Shown here: positions 54,120 to 62,802 of the stretch, piece after piece
Layout of the letters: every line of letters starts with the position of its first letter
How positions within the stretch are numbered: the first letter of the stretch is position 1
Assembly: GCF_002797715.1 (NCBI RefSeq)
Contig: NZ_PGFF01000001.1
Span: forward strand, 186,001 to 250,000
DNA: 64,000 bases
Direction: 5' to 3'
DNA from: Diaminobutyricimonas aerilata
GTDB lineage: Bacteria > Actinomycetota > Actinomycetes > Actinomycetales > Microbacteriaceae
The notes under the pieces: generated by a model
Told to the model about the DNA's origin: nothing
Seen by the model: only the letters and a program-made list of their open reading frames with translations
Database searches by the model: none
Position numbers and translations under genes: made by a program

Positions 54120-54216
54120 ACCGCAGGTGTACCGGCAGCCCGGCCCGCGAGACGAGATCCAATGCGCACCCGGTGGATGCGGCGACGGAGGCGTGCGGGG
54201 CGATGCGCCGCCCGGT

Positions 54217-54804
54217 CTATCCGTCGAGAGCAAAGGTCTCCCGATGCTCGCCTTGCTCGTACCAGACGAACTCGATTTCGCTCAGTACTTCCGAGGCAGA
54301 CCGAAGCGGTGAGTCGGTCACGGTTCGATGCAACTCGGACCAGCGGTCGTCTGGCATGTCACCGCAGTAGGCGACCGACATGTGGAAGATCCAGTCATCG
54401 ACCGGGAGCTCGCCGACGCGCGCGAAGTCGGTGCGCTCGAGTGCATGCGTGAGGGACGCGTAGGCGTCCACAAGCGAGGGTGATCGCGCCAAGCGGAGGA
54501 TGGCCACTCGGAAGGGCGGTGGGAACCCGTCCAACGTGTCGACGTTCATGGTCACGGGAGTCTGCTCGGCAGCCCAATCCGCGATGAAGTTCTTGAGCGA
54601 TTCCACCCGGCGCGGCTCGTGAAAGCCGCGGAGAGTCACATGGCCGGCGTGAGGATGCGTCGCGCCGGTGGGCAGCAACGGCGCAACCGCCCGACGAGCG
54701 GCTTCGTAGGCGCGCAGCACTCCATCAATCGGACGGAACACGACATATTGCTGGCCCTCAAGGGCGGCGAGCTGTGCCGGGTCGGTCATGAACGGTCGCG
54801 GCAT
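54217..54804 (-). CDS. 2'-5' RNA ligase-family (2H phosphoesterase) protein
   Basis: This 195-residue protein has the two HxT/S motifs of 2H phosphoesterases: HVTLRGF (about 54) and HMSVAYC (about 146). These proteins act on cyclic phosphodiesters or tRNA ends; the natural substrate is unknown. GGGAAG precedes ATG 54804. It lies upstream of PhzF on the same strand with about 100 bp between. Confidence 0.85.
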   Translation of the reverse strand: MPRPFMTDPAQLAALEGQQYVVFRPIDGVLRAYEAARRAVAPLLPTGATHPHAGHVTLRGFHEPRRVESLKNFIADWAAEQTPVTMNVDTLDGFPPPFRVAILRLARSPSLVDAYASLTHALERTDFARVGELPVDDWIFHMSVAYCGDMPDDRWSELHRTVTDSPLRSASEVLSEIEFVWYEQGEHRETFALDG

Positions 54805-54937
54805 CCGTCTTCCCTCGCTCTGTCGTGTGGTCGAACGCTAGTGGTTGGCGCGTCTCACGCGGCGGGTGTTACGCCGACCGAGCCGCGGTGTCCGGGGTTC
54901 CCTACCCGCCTGCGAGATGTGGGAGTACGTTGCCGTC

Positions 54938-55174
54938 ATGGAAGGTGGCCGTGTCCGGTGGGGGTGGGTGGCGGCGGCCGCGTGCGTCCTCATCGCGGCC
55001 CTCTTCTACATCGGTACCGCGCAGAGCGGAACGTGCCAGCACTACGCGATGGAAGCCGGCGGCGGGGGCCGTTGCGAGACGGCTGCTTCGGTCGCGCAGG
55101 TGTGGGTCGCGGTGGTCGCCGCGGGCGCCTTCGTCACGTACGCGATGTTCCGGGCACTGCGCTCGCGTCGGTGA
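54938..55174 (+). CDS. Small two-helix membrane protein
   Basis: This 78-residue protein has two hydrophobic segments (VAAAACVLIAALFYIG and VAQVWVAVVAAGAFVTYAMF) around a small loop with two Cys (GTCQHYAM, GGRCETA). I recognise no family. The start may instead be 54917. It lies just before a methyltransferase gene but no link is evident. Confidence 0.6.
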   Translation: MEGGRVRWGWVAAAACVLIAALFYIGTAQSGTCQHYAMEAGGGGRCETAASVAQVWVAVVAAGAFVTYAMFRALRSRR

Positions 55175-55243
55175 TCCGCCAGACAGGTGGCGCCGAGCGG
55201 GGTCAACCGCATTCGGGTCGCCGCCGGTCCCTACGCTGGCGTG

Positions 55244-55897
55244 ATGGGGTTGCTCGCGGCGCTCGGCCGGTTCAACGCGGCGCATCCGTGGTCGCACAAC
55301 GACGCCTACGCGGGCTTCGTGCTCCGGCACGCGAGAGCGGTGCGCCGGGGTGGGGGTGACACGGCGGTCGACGTCGGATGCGGCACCGGCAACATGGTCG
55401 AGCGGCTCGCGCGGGTCTTCCCCCGAGTGATCGGCATCGAACCGGATGCTCCGACGGCTGCCATCGCCGCGCGCCGGTTCCGCGGGTCGCCTGTCGTCGA
55501 GATCGAGCATCGCGCCTTTGGAGCGGAACCGCGGCGCGGCTGCGACTTCATCGTGTTCGTCGCCTCGCTGCACCACATGCCGCTCGAACCGTCGCTCATC
55601 GCCGCCCGCGACGCGTTGCGGCCCGGCGGCAGGATCGTCATCGTCGGGGTCGCTCGAGAATCCCGCGGCGACACCGTTCGGTCGCTCGTCTCGCTCGCGC
55701 TGAATCCGCTCGTCGGACTCGTCCGCCATCCGGCGCGTGTCGAGCATCCGCCGCCTCACATGCTCGCGCCGGCCGTCGACGCCGTCGAGTCGTTCGAGGA
55801 GATCCGGGCCGTCGCGGAGAGGGTGCTGCCGGGCATCCGGATGCCCCGTCGGCTCTTCTGGCGCTACACGGCGTCGTGGGTGGCGCCCGCGCGCTGA
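55244..55897 (+). CDS. Class I SAM-dependent methyltransferase
   Basis: This 217-residue protein has motif I VDVGCGTGNM, the acidic motif GIEPDAPTA and a later FVASLHHMP with GGRIVIVGV, standard for ubiE-like methyltransferases. The substrate is unknown. ATG 55244 (or GTG 55241) is preferred to GTG 55187, which adds 19 residues without family similarity. Its last 34 bp overlap the convergent EamA gene. Confidence 0.88.
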   Translation: MGLLAALGRFNAAHPWSHNDAYAGFVLRHARAVRRGGGDTAVDVGCGTGNMVERLARVFPRVIGIEPDAPTAAIAARRFRGSPVVEIEHRAFGAEPRRGCDFIVFVASLHHMPLEPSLIAARDALRPGGRIVIVGVARESRGDTVRSLVSLALNPLVGLVRHPARVEHPPPHMLAPAVDAVESFEEIRAVAERVLPGIRMPRRLFWRYTASWVAPAR

Positions 55898-56835
55898 GCG
55901 GCTGGCGCGGCTTCGACCTCCGGGTGCGGTACCGTTTCGGCCCTCGCTCGCCGGTGCCGCCGCTCGATCGCCTGACCGGCGTAGCTGGCGGCGATGATCA
56001 GCAGCGCACCGCAGATTCCCACCGGCCCGATCGCCTCGCCGGCGATGACCACTCCGACGAGCAGCGCCCACACCGGTTCCGTACCCATCAGGATGCTCGC
56101 GCGCGAAGCTGACGTGCGGCGCACGGCCCAGAGCTGCACCACGAACGCGAAGACCGAACACAGCAGACCGAGGAAGAGCACGTCCATCCACCCGCGCGCA
56201 TCGAGCCGCATCACGGCGACGGGCAGGTCGGACCCGGCGATGACGGTGAACGAGACGGCGCAGACGATCATCTGCACGAGCACGACACCGAGCGAACCGT
56301 CGCTGCGTCCTCGCGTGAGGTGTCCGCTCGCCGTCACGTGGAAGGCGCGCACCACCGCCGCCGCGATCACGAGACCATCGCCCGGCGTCGGGGTTCGGAA
56401 GTCGCCCTCGGAGACCAGCAGTGCGACGCCGACGACCGCCGCGACGGCGGCGATGAAGTACGACCGGGGCAGCCAGGAGCGGGATGCGAGACCCTCGAGC
56501 ACCGGCGTCATCACGAGAGCAAGGCTGATCAGCAGACCCGCGTTGGTCGCGGAAGTCAGGTGCACGCCCCACGTCTCGAGCCCGATGACGGCGGCCTGAG
56601 TGCAGCCGAGGCAGGCGGCGATCACCAGGCCGCGTCCTCGGGGGAGGCGCTCCTTGCGAGCGAGGCACAGGATGGCCGTGGCCGCCGCTGCGACGAGGAA
56701 TCGAAGCGCGACCGCCGACGGCACACCCGTGTCGGCGGCGAGGTCCTTCGCGGCCAGGAAGCTCGCGCCCCACACCGCCGCGACGCCGAGCAGGAGAAGG
56801 TCGACGAGCGGTTCGGATCGGGTGCGCGGGGCCAT
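55864..56835 (-). CDS. EamA-family (DMT) transporter
   Basis: This 323-residue protein has ten predicted membrane helices in two EamA repeats (LLLLGVAAVWGASFLAAKDL at the start, VFAFVVQLWAVRRTSASRAS and EPVWALLVGVVIAGE in the second repeat). DMT transporters export metabolites such as amino acids. It is divergent from a LysR regulator with 72 bp between them, the usual arrangement of an inducible exporter. Confidence 0.9.
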   Translation of the reverse strand: MAPRTRSEPLVDLLLLGVAAVWGASFLAAKDLAADTGVPSAVALRFLVAAAATAILCLARKERLPRGRGLVIAACLGCTQAAVIGLETWGVHLTSATNAGLLISLALVMTPVLEGLASRSWLPRSYFIAAVAAVVGVALLVSEGDFRTPTPGDGLVIAAAVVRAFHVTASGHLTRGRSDGSLGVVLVQMIVCAVSFTVIAGSDLPVAVMRLDARGWMDVLFLGLLCSVFAFVVQLWAVRRTSASRASILMGTEPVWALLVGVVIAGEAIGPVGICGALLIIAASYAGQAIERRHRRARAETVPHPEVEAAPAAQRAGATHDAV

Positions 56836-56907
56836 GCCGCTACTGTCGGTGCAAGCGATGCTGAAGAGCAACAGCCATCGTCTTGATCGACACATTAGGA
56901 AGCACTT

Positions 56908-57831
56908 ATGGATCCGGCTCGACTGCGTCTGCTGCGCGAGCTCGGTGATCGCGGCAGTGTCGCCGCGGTCGCCGCGGCGATGCACGTGAGCGCGTCGGCG
57001 GTGTCGCAGCAGCTCGCCGCTCTGCAGGCCGGTATCCCTGTGCCGCTCACCGTGCGGCGCGGGCGCCGGCTCGTGCTCACGGAGGCGGGCGAGGCACTCG
57101 CCGTAGCCGGCGCGCGAGTGGAGCAAGCGCTCGCCGAGGCGCGGGATGCGGTCGGGTCCTTCCTCGAGTTCGAGCAGCGCGCGGTCAGCGTCTCCGCCTT
57201 CCACAGCGCGGGCCTCGCCCTCTTCGCGCCGTTGCTCACCGAGCTCCGTGGGCGCCCGCAGGTGTCCCTCGTCGATGCGGATGTGGCACAGAGCCGGTTC
57301 GCCGGCCTCACCGCCGACTACGACCTCGTCATCGCCCACCGGCTCGCGCACGATCCGGAATGGCCCGTCGCCCGTCTGGCCGTGACTCCGCTGCTCGTCG
57401 AACCGCTCGATATCGCCCTGCACGACGCGCATCCGCTCGCCGCACAGTCGAGCATCACGCCGGAACAACTGCGCAACGAGCGGTGGATCTCCACGCATGA
57501 GGGGTTCCCGCTCGCCGGTGTGCTCGCGCACCTGGGGGCCTTGAGCGGCAGCGCCCCGCGTGTCGATCACTACATCAACGAGTTCTCCGTCGCCGCGCAG
57601 GTGGTGCGCACGGGCGCTGCGATCGCGGTCATGCCCCGCACCACGGCGGCGCCCCTCGCCGTCGACGGAATGGTGTTGCGGCCGGTCGCCGGCGCAACGC
57701 TGGCCCGCCATGTCGACGTGCTCGCGCGTCCGGATGCCCTCGCGCACACGCCCGTGCGCACGGTGCTCGCCGCGCTGCAGCGAGTCGCGGCCACCGCCGC
57801 GCAGCGCTCGAGCCAGGGCACGCTCGGCTGA
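56908..57831 (+). CDS. LysR-family transcriptional regulator
   Basis: This 307-residue protein has the N-terminal LysR winged helix (LGDRGSVAAVAAAMHVSASAVSQQLAAL, reduced here to its MHVSASAVSQQLA core, about residues 26-38) and a periplasmic-binding-like effector domain (VSAFHSAGLALFAPLL, DYDLVIAHRL). It should control the divergent EamA exporter. The next gene downstream is separated by 217 bp and has its own operators. Confidence 0.92.
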   Translation: MDPARLRLLRELGDRGSVAAVAAAMHVSASAVSQQLAALQAGIPVPLTVRRGRRLVLTEAGEALAVAGARVEQALAEARDAVGSFLEFEQRAVSVSAFHSAGLALFAPLLTELRGRPQVSLVDADVAQSRFAGLTADYDLVIAHRLAHDPEWPVARLAVTPLLVEPLDIALHDAHPLAAQSSITPEQLRNERWISTHEGFPLAGVLAHLGALSGSAPRVDHYINEFSVAAQVVRTGAAIAVMPRTTAAPLAVDGMVLRPVAGATLARHVDVLARPDALAHTPVRTVLAALQRVAATAAQRSSQGTLG

Positions 57832-57973
57832 ACCGCCGGGCGGCGCGCGTCTCCCGCTCAGCCGACCGCGACACCGGGCAGGCCCTCGGCTCTCGTAGGG
57901 GTCGAACGCCTCCTGGCGCCCGGGTGCCTCCTCTGGCGCCGATTTCCGGATGCATGGACCGCTGGAATGCCGG

Positions 57974-58002
57974 TTGCTTCGAAATCGAAGCAGTGCTACG
58001 GT
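57974..58002 (+). promoter_or_regulatory. Candidate promoter overlapping operator 1
   Basis: TTGCTT (57974-57979) and TACGGT (57997-58002) are separated by 17 bp, a fair sigma-70 layout in which the -35 box lies in the left arm of the first dyad. A regulator bound there would block polymerase. The assignment is by eye only. Confidence 0.4.
57975..57992. promoter_or_regulatory. Perfect 18-bp operator 1
   Basis: TGCTTCGAAATCGAAGCA is a perfect 8-2-8 palindrome. An almost identical site begins 36 bp downstream. The cognate regulator is not obvious in the window. Confidence 0.8.
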
Positions 58003-58010
58003 CATCTCAG

Positions 58011-58028
58011 TGCTTCGAACTCGAAGCA
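58011..58028. promoter_or_regulatory. Perfect 18-bp operator 2
   Basis: TGCTTCGAACTCGAAGCA has the same arms as operator 1. It ends 20 bp before the oxidoreductase start and would lie at or after the transcription start. Confidence 0.8.
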
Positions 58029-58048
58029 ATAACGAGAGGATCAGGATC

Positions 58049-58984
58049 ATGAAGGCAGTGCGTTTCCACGAAGTCGGCGGCCCCGAGGTGCTCCGGTACG
58101 AAGAGATCGAGCGGCCCACACCGGCGGCCGGCGAGGTGCTGGTGCGCGTCGCCGCGTCCGCATACAGCGCGGCCGACAACGGCATGCGGGCGGGGTTCCT
58201 GCCCATCCCGATCGTGTTGCCGCACGTCCCCGGGTACGACGTCTCCGGCACGGTCGAGACCCTCGGTGACGGCGTGACCGGGCTCAGCGTCGGCGACCCG
58301 GTGATCGGCTTCCTGCCGATGGAGCGCGACGGCGGCGCCGCGGAGTACGTGATCGCGCCGGCGGAGGCCCTCGTGCCGGCGCCGACGAGCATCCCGCTCG
58401 CCGACGCGGCAGCCCTGCCGTCGGTGGCTCTGACCGCGTGGCAGGCGCTGTTCGACGAGGGCGCTCTCGAAGCGGGACGGCGTGTGCTGATCGTCGGTGC
58501 CGGCGGGGTGGTTGGCAAGTACGCGATCCAGCTCGCCAAGCGAGCCGGCATCCACGTCATCGCCACCGCGAGCCCGCGCAGCATCGAGGATGTCCGCGCC
58601 GCGGGCGCGGACGAGATCATCGATCACACGGTCACGGACCTCCTCGACGCGGTCGGCGATCGAGTCGACGTGCTGATCAACCTCGCGCCGATCGACCCGG
58701 AGCAGTTCGCTGCCTACGTCGCCCTCGTGCGCGATGGTGGCGCCGTGGTGAGCACCACGGCGTTCATGGCCACGCCCGGCGACGACAGTCGCGGCGTCCG
58801 CGCTGTGACCGTCTTCGTCCGCCCCAACCGGGATCGCCTTCGCGAGCTGGTGTCGCTCGTCGATGCCGGCGCGCTGCGCGTCGAGGTCACCCGCCGCATC
58901 CCGCTCAGTGAGCTGCAGTCCCTCCATGCGGAGGGCGCGGCCGGCCGGATCGCCGGAAAGGTCATCGTCATCCCGGCCCGATGA
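58049..58984 (+). CDS. Zinc-independent MDR oxidoreductase (quinone-oxidoreductase-like)
   Basis: This 311-residue NADP-dependent MDR protein begins MKAVRFHEVGGPEVLRYEEI, has VPGYDVSGTVETLG and the nucleotide motif VGAGGVVGKYAIQLAK, and ends GKVIVIPAR. It lacks Zn ligands, as in quinone oxidoreductases. It probably reduces quinones or reactive enones. GAGAGGA lies before ATG 58049. Two perfect palindromes upstream suggest tight repression, perhaps by a MarR, TetR or HxlR protein. Confidence 0.9.
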   Translation: MKAVRFHEVGGPEVLRYEEIERPTPAAGEVLVRVAASAYSAADNGMRAGFLPIPIVLPHVPGYDVSGTVETLGDGVTGLSVGDPVIGFLPMERDGGAAEYVIAPAEALVPAPTSIPLADAAALPSVALTAWQALFDEGALEAGRRVLIVGAGGVVGKYAIQLAKRAGIHVIATASPRSIEDVRAAGADEIIDHTVTDLLDAVGDRVDVLINLAPIDPEQFAAYVALVRDGGAVVSTTAFMATPGDDSRGVRAVTVFVRPNRDRLRELVSLVDAGALRVEVTRRIPLSELQSLHAEGAAGRIAGKVIVIPAR

Positions 58985-59037
58985 TCGCGCTCCGCTCGAG
59001 CGGTTCCCGTTGCCGACGGAGTCGAAGAGACGAGAGA

Positions 59038-59072
59038 GGCTCCCGGTGGCGACACCCGGGGGCCTTTCTCGT
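59038..59072 (+). terminator. Hairpin terminator after the oxidoreductase
   Basis: GGCTCCCGGTG and CACCCGGGGGCC pair imperfectly around GCGA and are followed by TTTCTC. It lies about 55 nt after the stop. Confidence 0.55.
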
Positions 59073-59111
59073 GCGCGGCCGCGGACCCACCCAACGCGTC
59101 CGCCCGTGGAC

Positions 59112-59645
59112 TCACTCCGTGCGGGCAGCCCTCGCGCGTTCCTTGACGGCGGTGATGACATCCGTCTTCGCGTCCGCGTAGTCGTTCATGTCGTCCCACC
59201 GCCGGGTGAGCAACGACCGTTTGGTGCGCTCGTAGAGGGCGCAGTCGTCGGCATCTCGGCGCAGGTGATCGCGCAAGAGGAGGTACTCGTCGATCGCCGC
59301 GGCGCCGCGTTCGTAGAGATGCACGTGGACGTCGCGAGCCGGGGTGCGCACGAGCCGGTGCCCCGGCTCGCGCACGCGCAGTTCGTATCCGACGGCGATG
59401 AGCGGCTCGAGGTAGTCCTCCTCCGCCGTGATGTCATCGACCGCGACGACGATGTCGACGATGGGCTTCGCCGCGAGTCCGGGAACGGAGGTGGATCCGA
59501 TGTGCTCGATCTCCACGACCGACGGGGCGAGGGCCTCCCGGATGCGGTTCCGATGCTCGACGAAGACGTCCGGCCAGCGGGGGTCGTAGTCGTGCAGGGT
59601 GATCTCGAGTGCCTCGGGCCCGCCGACGATCTCGACGGTCGTCAC
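59112..59645 (-). CDS. GrpB/UPF0157-family protein (nucleotidyltransferase fold)
   Basis: This 177-residue protein matches GrpB: VEIVGGPEALEITLHDYDPRW start, IEHIGSTSVPGLAAKPIVDIVV with the GSTSVPGL hallmark, and a C-terminal DYADAKTDVI. The fold is nucleotidyltransferase-like; family members are linked to CoA metabolism or unknown. GTG 59645 is preferred; GTG 59681 would add 12 residues. Confidence 0.88.
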   Translation of the reverse strand: MTTVEIVGGPEALEITLHDYDPRWPDVFVEHRNRIREALAPSVVEIEHIGSTSVPGLAAKPIVDIVVAVDDITAEEDYLEPLIAVGYELRVREPGHRLVRTPARDVHVHLYERGAAAIDEYLLLRDHLRRDADDCALYERTKRSLLTRRWDDMNDYADAKTDVITAVKERARAARTE

Positions 59646-59716
59646 ATCCGGTCGACGTCGATGGCCGCTGTTGCTACTCACCTCGACATCATCCCCGAGA
59701 AACCGAGATCCGCCCG

Positions 59717-60115
59717 TCAGTCCACCGCCGCGATGTTGGGCACCACCTGGTCGCGATACTCGTCGGGGACGATCTCGTACTTCTGGCCTGACAACGCCTT
59801 CACGGCGATCCCACCGCCCAATCCGCCGCACGCACTCGCGTCGTAGTCGGTGTCGCCGTAGTCGACGAGGATGCAGATCGAGTCCATGTCAACACCGCGG
59901 GACAGCCAGATCCGGTTCCCGTCATGTTCCCCCGCGAAGCGGGCCGTGCCCGCCTTCAAGTAGGTGCCCTCTTGCTCGAGGAACACCGCGGGGAGCGCGT
60001 CGTCATCCGTCGCCGCGCGATCCAGCACCCGAAAACCCGAGCCACCGAGGGGCGCGCACCCCGCCGTCACCAACAGCAGGAACCCTGCGACCGCCACCCC
60101 AACGCCTCTACGCAT
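59717..60115 (-). CDS. Small lipoprotein of unknown function
   Basis: This 132-residue protein has a lipobox (LLVTAGC, Cys20). The mature part contains two Cys (DSICILVD and ASACGG), possibly a disulphide. I recognise no domain. It is probably co-directional with GrpB but has its own leader. Confidence 0.75.
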   Translation of the reverse strand: MRRGVGVAVAGFLLLVTAGCAPLGGSGFRVLDRAATDDDALPAVFLEQEGTYLKAGTARFAGEHDGNRIWLSRGVDMDSICILVDYGDTDYDASACGGLGGGIAVKALSGQKYEIVPDEYRDQVVPNIAAVD

Positions 60116-60289
60116 ATCGACATCGTCTCAGTTATTAGGACGGCTGGCCAGAGGCGCTCCCGTCCGGCGTTGACGGCGTGTGCGCGGATCCGGCGTCGCT
60201 CGCTCAGGGCCGACTCGACCTCCGCTGGATCGGCGCCGTCGGCACGCCGATGCCGCGCGCGACACTGGCCGGTGACTCGTCTGGATCCG

Positions 60290-60538
60290 TTATGAGCGAT
60301 CGCGAGAGGCAGTCGACTCAAGCTTTCGAGCATTGCGGATGCTGGCGACGCCGCCGCCGATGAACACCACTCCCATCAATGACTGGATGGCAGGCAGAAC
60401 TCGCGCCGCCTCTCCGCCGATGACGAGAAGTACTACGGCGCCGGCGATGAGGACGACACCGAACACCAGCTGCACCGGCCCGACCACGCGCAGCAGCCGA
60501 GCGGACCGCCGAGCCTGAACCTCCGGATCCCACGCCAT
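60290..60538 (-). CDS. Small two-helix membrane protein
   Basis: This 82-residue protein has an acidic/basic head (MAWDPEVQARRSARLL) and two hydrophobic segments (LVFGVVLIAGAVVLLVIGG and LMGVVFIGGGVASI). No family is recognised. The 174 bp between it and the lipoprotein hold no gene that I can see. Confidence 0.6.
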   Translation of the reverse strand: MAWDPEVQARRSARLLRVVGPVQLVFGVVLIAGAVVLLVIGGEAARVLPAIQSLMGVVFIGGGVASIRNARKLESTASRDRS

Positions 60539-60660
60539 ACGTCATGGTGCCTCAAGTTCGGGGTGCCGCGCCCTGCGTTATCCCCGGCCCATTACCTGTT
60601 GGTGAAAAGGCACTCGGTCCTGCGCGCGCTCCTTCATCGACATGCGAGAGCCCGTTCAGG

Positions 60661-61230
60661 TCATCTCGGAACTGAGGCCGGTCGGTATCGGAGGGCGACC
60701 ACTCCCGACCGGAACTCCTGGCGGCCGACGAGCTCGAGCTGAATGCGATCGCGCAGACCGGCGAGGAGTGTCGGTCCATGCCCGGCGAGCACCGGGTGCA
60801 CGAGGAACTCGTATTCGTCGATCAGTCCCAGATCCGCCAGTGCCGAGGGAAGCGTCACGCCTCCGACCCAGAGGCCCTCGCCTGGCTGCTGCTTCAGGCG
60901 CTGGACCGCTGAACCCACATCGCCCTGCACCAGCTCGGCGTTCCAGTCGACCGCGCCGAGCGTGCTCGAGACGACGTACTTCTTCGCCCCGTCGATGGCC
61001 TCGGCGAACGGCATCTCCGACTGTCGCATCCAGTCGGGCCACTCGCCCGTGGACGGCCTCCGCCACGCCGATTCCATCATCTGATACGTCACGCGGCCGA
61101 ACAGGAGGGCATCGGCCTGCTCCATCTGACCGGTCCAGTAGCGCATCGATTCCTCGTCCGGGGGTAAGCCGGCCTCGTGCGAGGCTGACCCGTCGAGCGT
61201 GATGTTGATCGAGTATCTGAGGGGTCTCAC
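60661..61230 (-). CDS. Dihydrofolate-reductase/RibD C-terminal-family protein
   Basis: This 189-residue protein has the RibD_C fold markers: RYSINITLDGSASHEAG, DALLFGRVTYQMME, KKYVVSSTL and GLWVGGVTLPSALADLGLIDEYEFLVHPVLAGHG. Such proteins are probably NADPH-dependent reductases. GTG 61230 follows AGGAGAGCACCGAA, which fixes the start. It is divergent from the VOC/HxlR pair across 242 bp. Confidence 0.88.
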   Translation of the reverse strand: MRPLRYSINITLDGSASHEAGLPPDEESMRYWTGQMEQADALLFGRVTYQMMESAWRRPSTGEWPDWMRQSEMPFAEAIDGAKKYVVSSTLGAVDWNAELVQGDVGSAVQRLKQQPGEGLWVGGVTLPSALADLGLIDEYEFLVHPVLAGHGPTLLAGLRDRIQLELVGRQEFRSGVVALRYRPASVPR

Positions 61231-61445
61231 TTCGGTGCTCTCCTTCGATGCTCCGCAGTCCACCGGGCCATGCGCCGCCGACGTCACTTCATGTATACGT
61301 CGTCCACATTATCGGTCGCAGTGTGTTTTGCCACCTGGTCGAGGGCGGGGCGCGCGGCATCGGTGCCGACTGGCGATCGTGCCGATCGGGGGCGCCGTTC
61401 ACGACGGACGGGCTCCGGCCGTGAGAGAGAGGCCCCTTGACGCGG

Positions 61446-61464
61446 CACTTGCATTTTGCAAGTG
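61446..61464. promoter_or_regulatory. HxlR-type operator at the VOC gene start
   Basis: CACTTGCATTTTGCAAGTG is a perfect 8-3-8 palindrome ending 8 bp before the ATG at 61473. The ACTTGCA/TGCAAGT arms resemble known HxlR-family sites. Bound protein would block transcription start. Confidence 0.75.
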
Positions 61465-61472
61465 TTAGCCGC

Positions 61473-61877
61473 ATGAGCCTTTTCATCACCTGCCCGGTCG
61501 AGAGCGTCGAGCGCGCGACCGCCTTCTACACCGCCCTCGGTTGGACCCTCAACACCGAGATGTCGGATCACAACGTTTCGTGTTTCGCGATCGCGCCCGA
61601 GCAGTACCTCATGCTCGGCAGCCGCGAGATGTACGCGAGCGTCGGCGGCTCCGAGGACCTGGTCGGCGGACCCGACACCCCCTCGAAGGTCACGGTCTCG
61701 TTCGATCTCGGCAGCCGTGAGGCGGTCGATGAGCTCGTCGAGCGCGCCGGCGCCGCCGGCGGGCGGATCGGTGATATCGACGACTACCCGTTCATGTACC
61801 AGCGCCAGTTCGACGACCCCGACGGCTACCACTACTCGCCGTTCTGGATGAAGCCCGAGGCCGACAAGACCGCGTGA
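61473..61877 (+). CDS. VOC-family protein
   Basis: This 134-residue protein has the VOC layout of the glyoxalase/bleomycin-resistance group: MSLFITCPVESVERATAFYTALGW, CFAIAPEQYLML and FDDPDGYHYSPFWM. ATG 61473 follows a perfect palindrome; a longer start at 61437 would translate the operator. Its TGA overlaps the GTG of the HxlR gene (GTGA), so enzyme and regulator are one unit. Confidence 0.87.
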   Translation: MSLFITCPVESVERATAFYTALGWTLNTEMSDHNVSCFAIAPEQYLMLGSREMYASVGGSEDLVGGPDTPSKVTVSFDLGSREAVDELVERAGAAGGRIGDIDDYPFMYQRQFDDPDGYHYSPFWMKPEADKTA

Positions 61878-62191
61878 GCGACCTCGCCGCAGCACTCGAC
61901 GTCGTCGGCGCCCGGTGGGCCCTGCTGATCGTGGAGCGGCTGCTCGACGGGCCGCAGCGCTACGGCGACCTGCAACGCGAGCTCGGAGTGCCCACGAACA
62001 TCCTCGCGACCCGCTTGCGCGAACTCGAAGCGGCGGGCGTGCTCGCGCGACTGCCGCTTCGACACAACACCCGGGCCTACGCGCTGACCGATCGCGGGCT
62101 CGCCCTGCGCGAGGCGATCGTGGCGCTCGGGCGCTGGGGCGCCGAAGGAGCCGACTCGAGCCGGGCACCGACCGCGTCGCCGCAGTCGTAG
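61874..62191 (+). CDS. HxlR-family transcriptional regulator
   Basis: This 105-residue winged helix has the HxlR features WALLIVERLLDGPQRYGDLQRE, PTNILATRLRELEAAGVL and TRAYALTDRG. It is translationally coupled to the VOC gene and is the obvious ligand of the palindrome at 61446-61464. No N-terminal Cys sensor is visible. Confidence 0.9.
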   Translation: MSDLAAALDVVGARWALLIVERLLDGPQRYGDLQRELGVPTNILATRLRELEAAGVLARLPLRHNTRAYALTDRGLALREAIVALGRWGAEGADSSRAPTASPQS

Positions 62192-62219
62192 GGGAATCGG
62201 GCCGAGCTCCACGTTGGCC

Positions 62220-62465
62220 CTACATGCCGCGCTTGGCCATCCAGCGATAGACGAAGAAGGCGACGATCCCTAGCGCGATGAGTCCGATACCGAGGAACAC
62301 GAACAACGGGCTGCCCGCGTCTGAATCGGGATCGACCACGGCCCTGACGGTCCAGAAGGTGCCCAGCGCGATCGAGATCCAGGGGAGAACGAGCCGGAGG
62401 GGCCCGTACCGCCACTTGTATCTCCGCGCCGGCTGGTCGCGGTCGTCGACCTCTGCTCGATCCAC
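62220..62465 (-). CDS. Small membrane protein
   Basis: This 81-residue protein has a charged head and two hydrophobic segments (LRLVLPWISIALGTFWTV and PLFVFLGIGLIALGIVAFFVY) with a basic end. GTG start at 62465. No family is recognised. It is 4 nt behind the next small membrane gene, so the two form an operon. Confidence 0.65.
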   Translation of the reverse strand: MDRAEVDDRDQPARRYKWRYGPLRLVLPWISIALGTFWTVRAVVDPDSDAGSPLFVFLGIGLIALGIVAFFVYRWMAKRGM

Positions 62466-62469
62466 CGGC

Positions 62470-62703
62470 TCAGTCCCTCCTGCTGCCGGCCCGCCGGTCC
62501 TTGCGGAACCAGATGGCGCCGTATGTCGCGCAGCACGCGCCCACGATCATCAAGAGAGCTGTGAGCAGCCACGCGGGGAGCCCCAGGCGCGTGCTGTCCC
62601 ACGGGTCGCGGAGAACGAACGGGAGGTATACGAGCGCGAACGTGATTAGACCTAGCCCGGCCCACATGATGGTTCTCGGATTGCCGGGTCGCTTTTTGAA
62701 CAC
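62470..62703 (-). CDS. Small membrane protein
   Basis: This 77-residue protein has two hydrophobic segments (MWAGLGLITFALVYLPFVL and WLLTALLMIVGACCATYGAI) and a basic C-terminus. It starts with GTG at 62703 and pairs with the gene at 62220. Function is unknown. Confidence 0.65.
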   Translation of the reverse strand: MFKKRPGNPRTIMWAGLGLITFALVYLPFVLRDPWDSTRLGLPAWLLTALLMIVGACCATYGAIWFRKDRRAGSRRD

Positions 62704-62802
62704 GTCTCACCCTATTGCTCGACTCACCCAGTTGGCTCGGCGTTCCGCAGATGTTCGTCTGACTTCCCGTCGGGTCCTGCCATCCGGAGGGATCCTTGAC
62801 TC

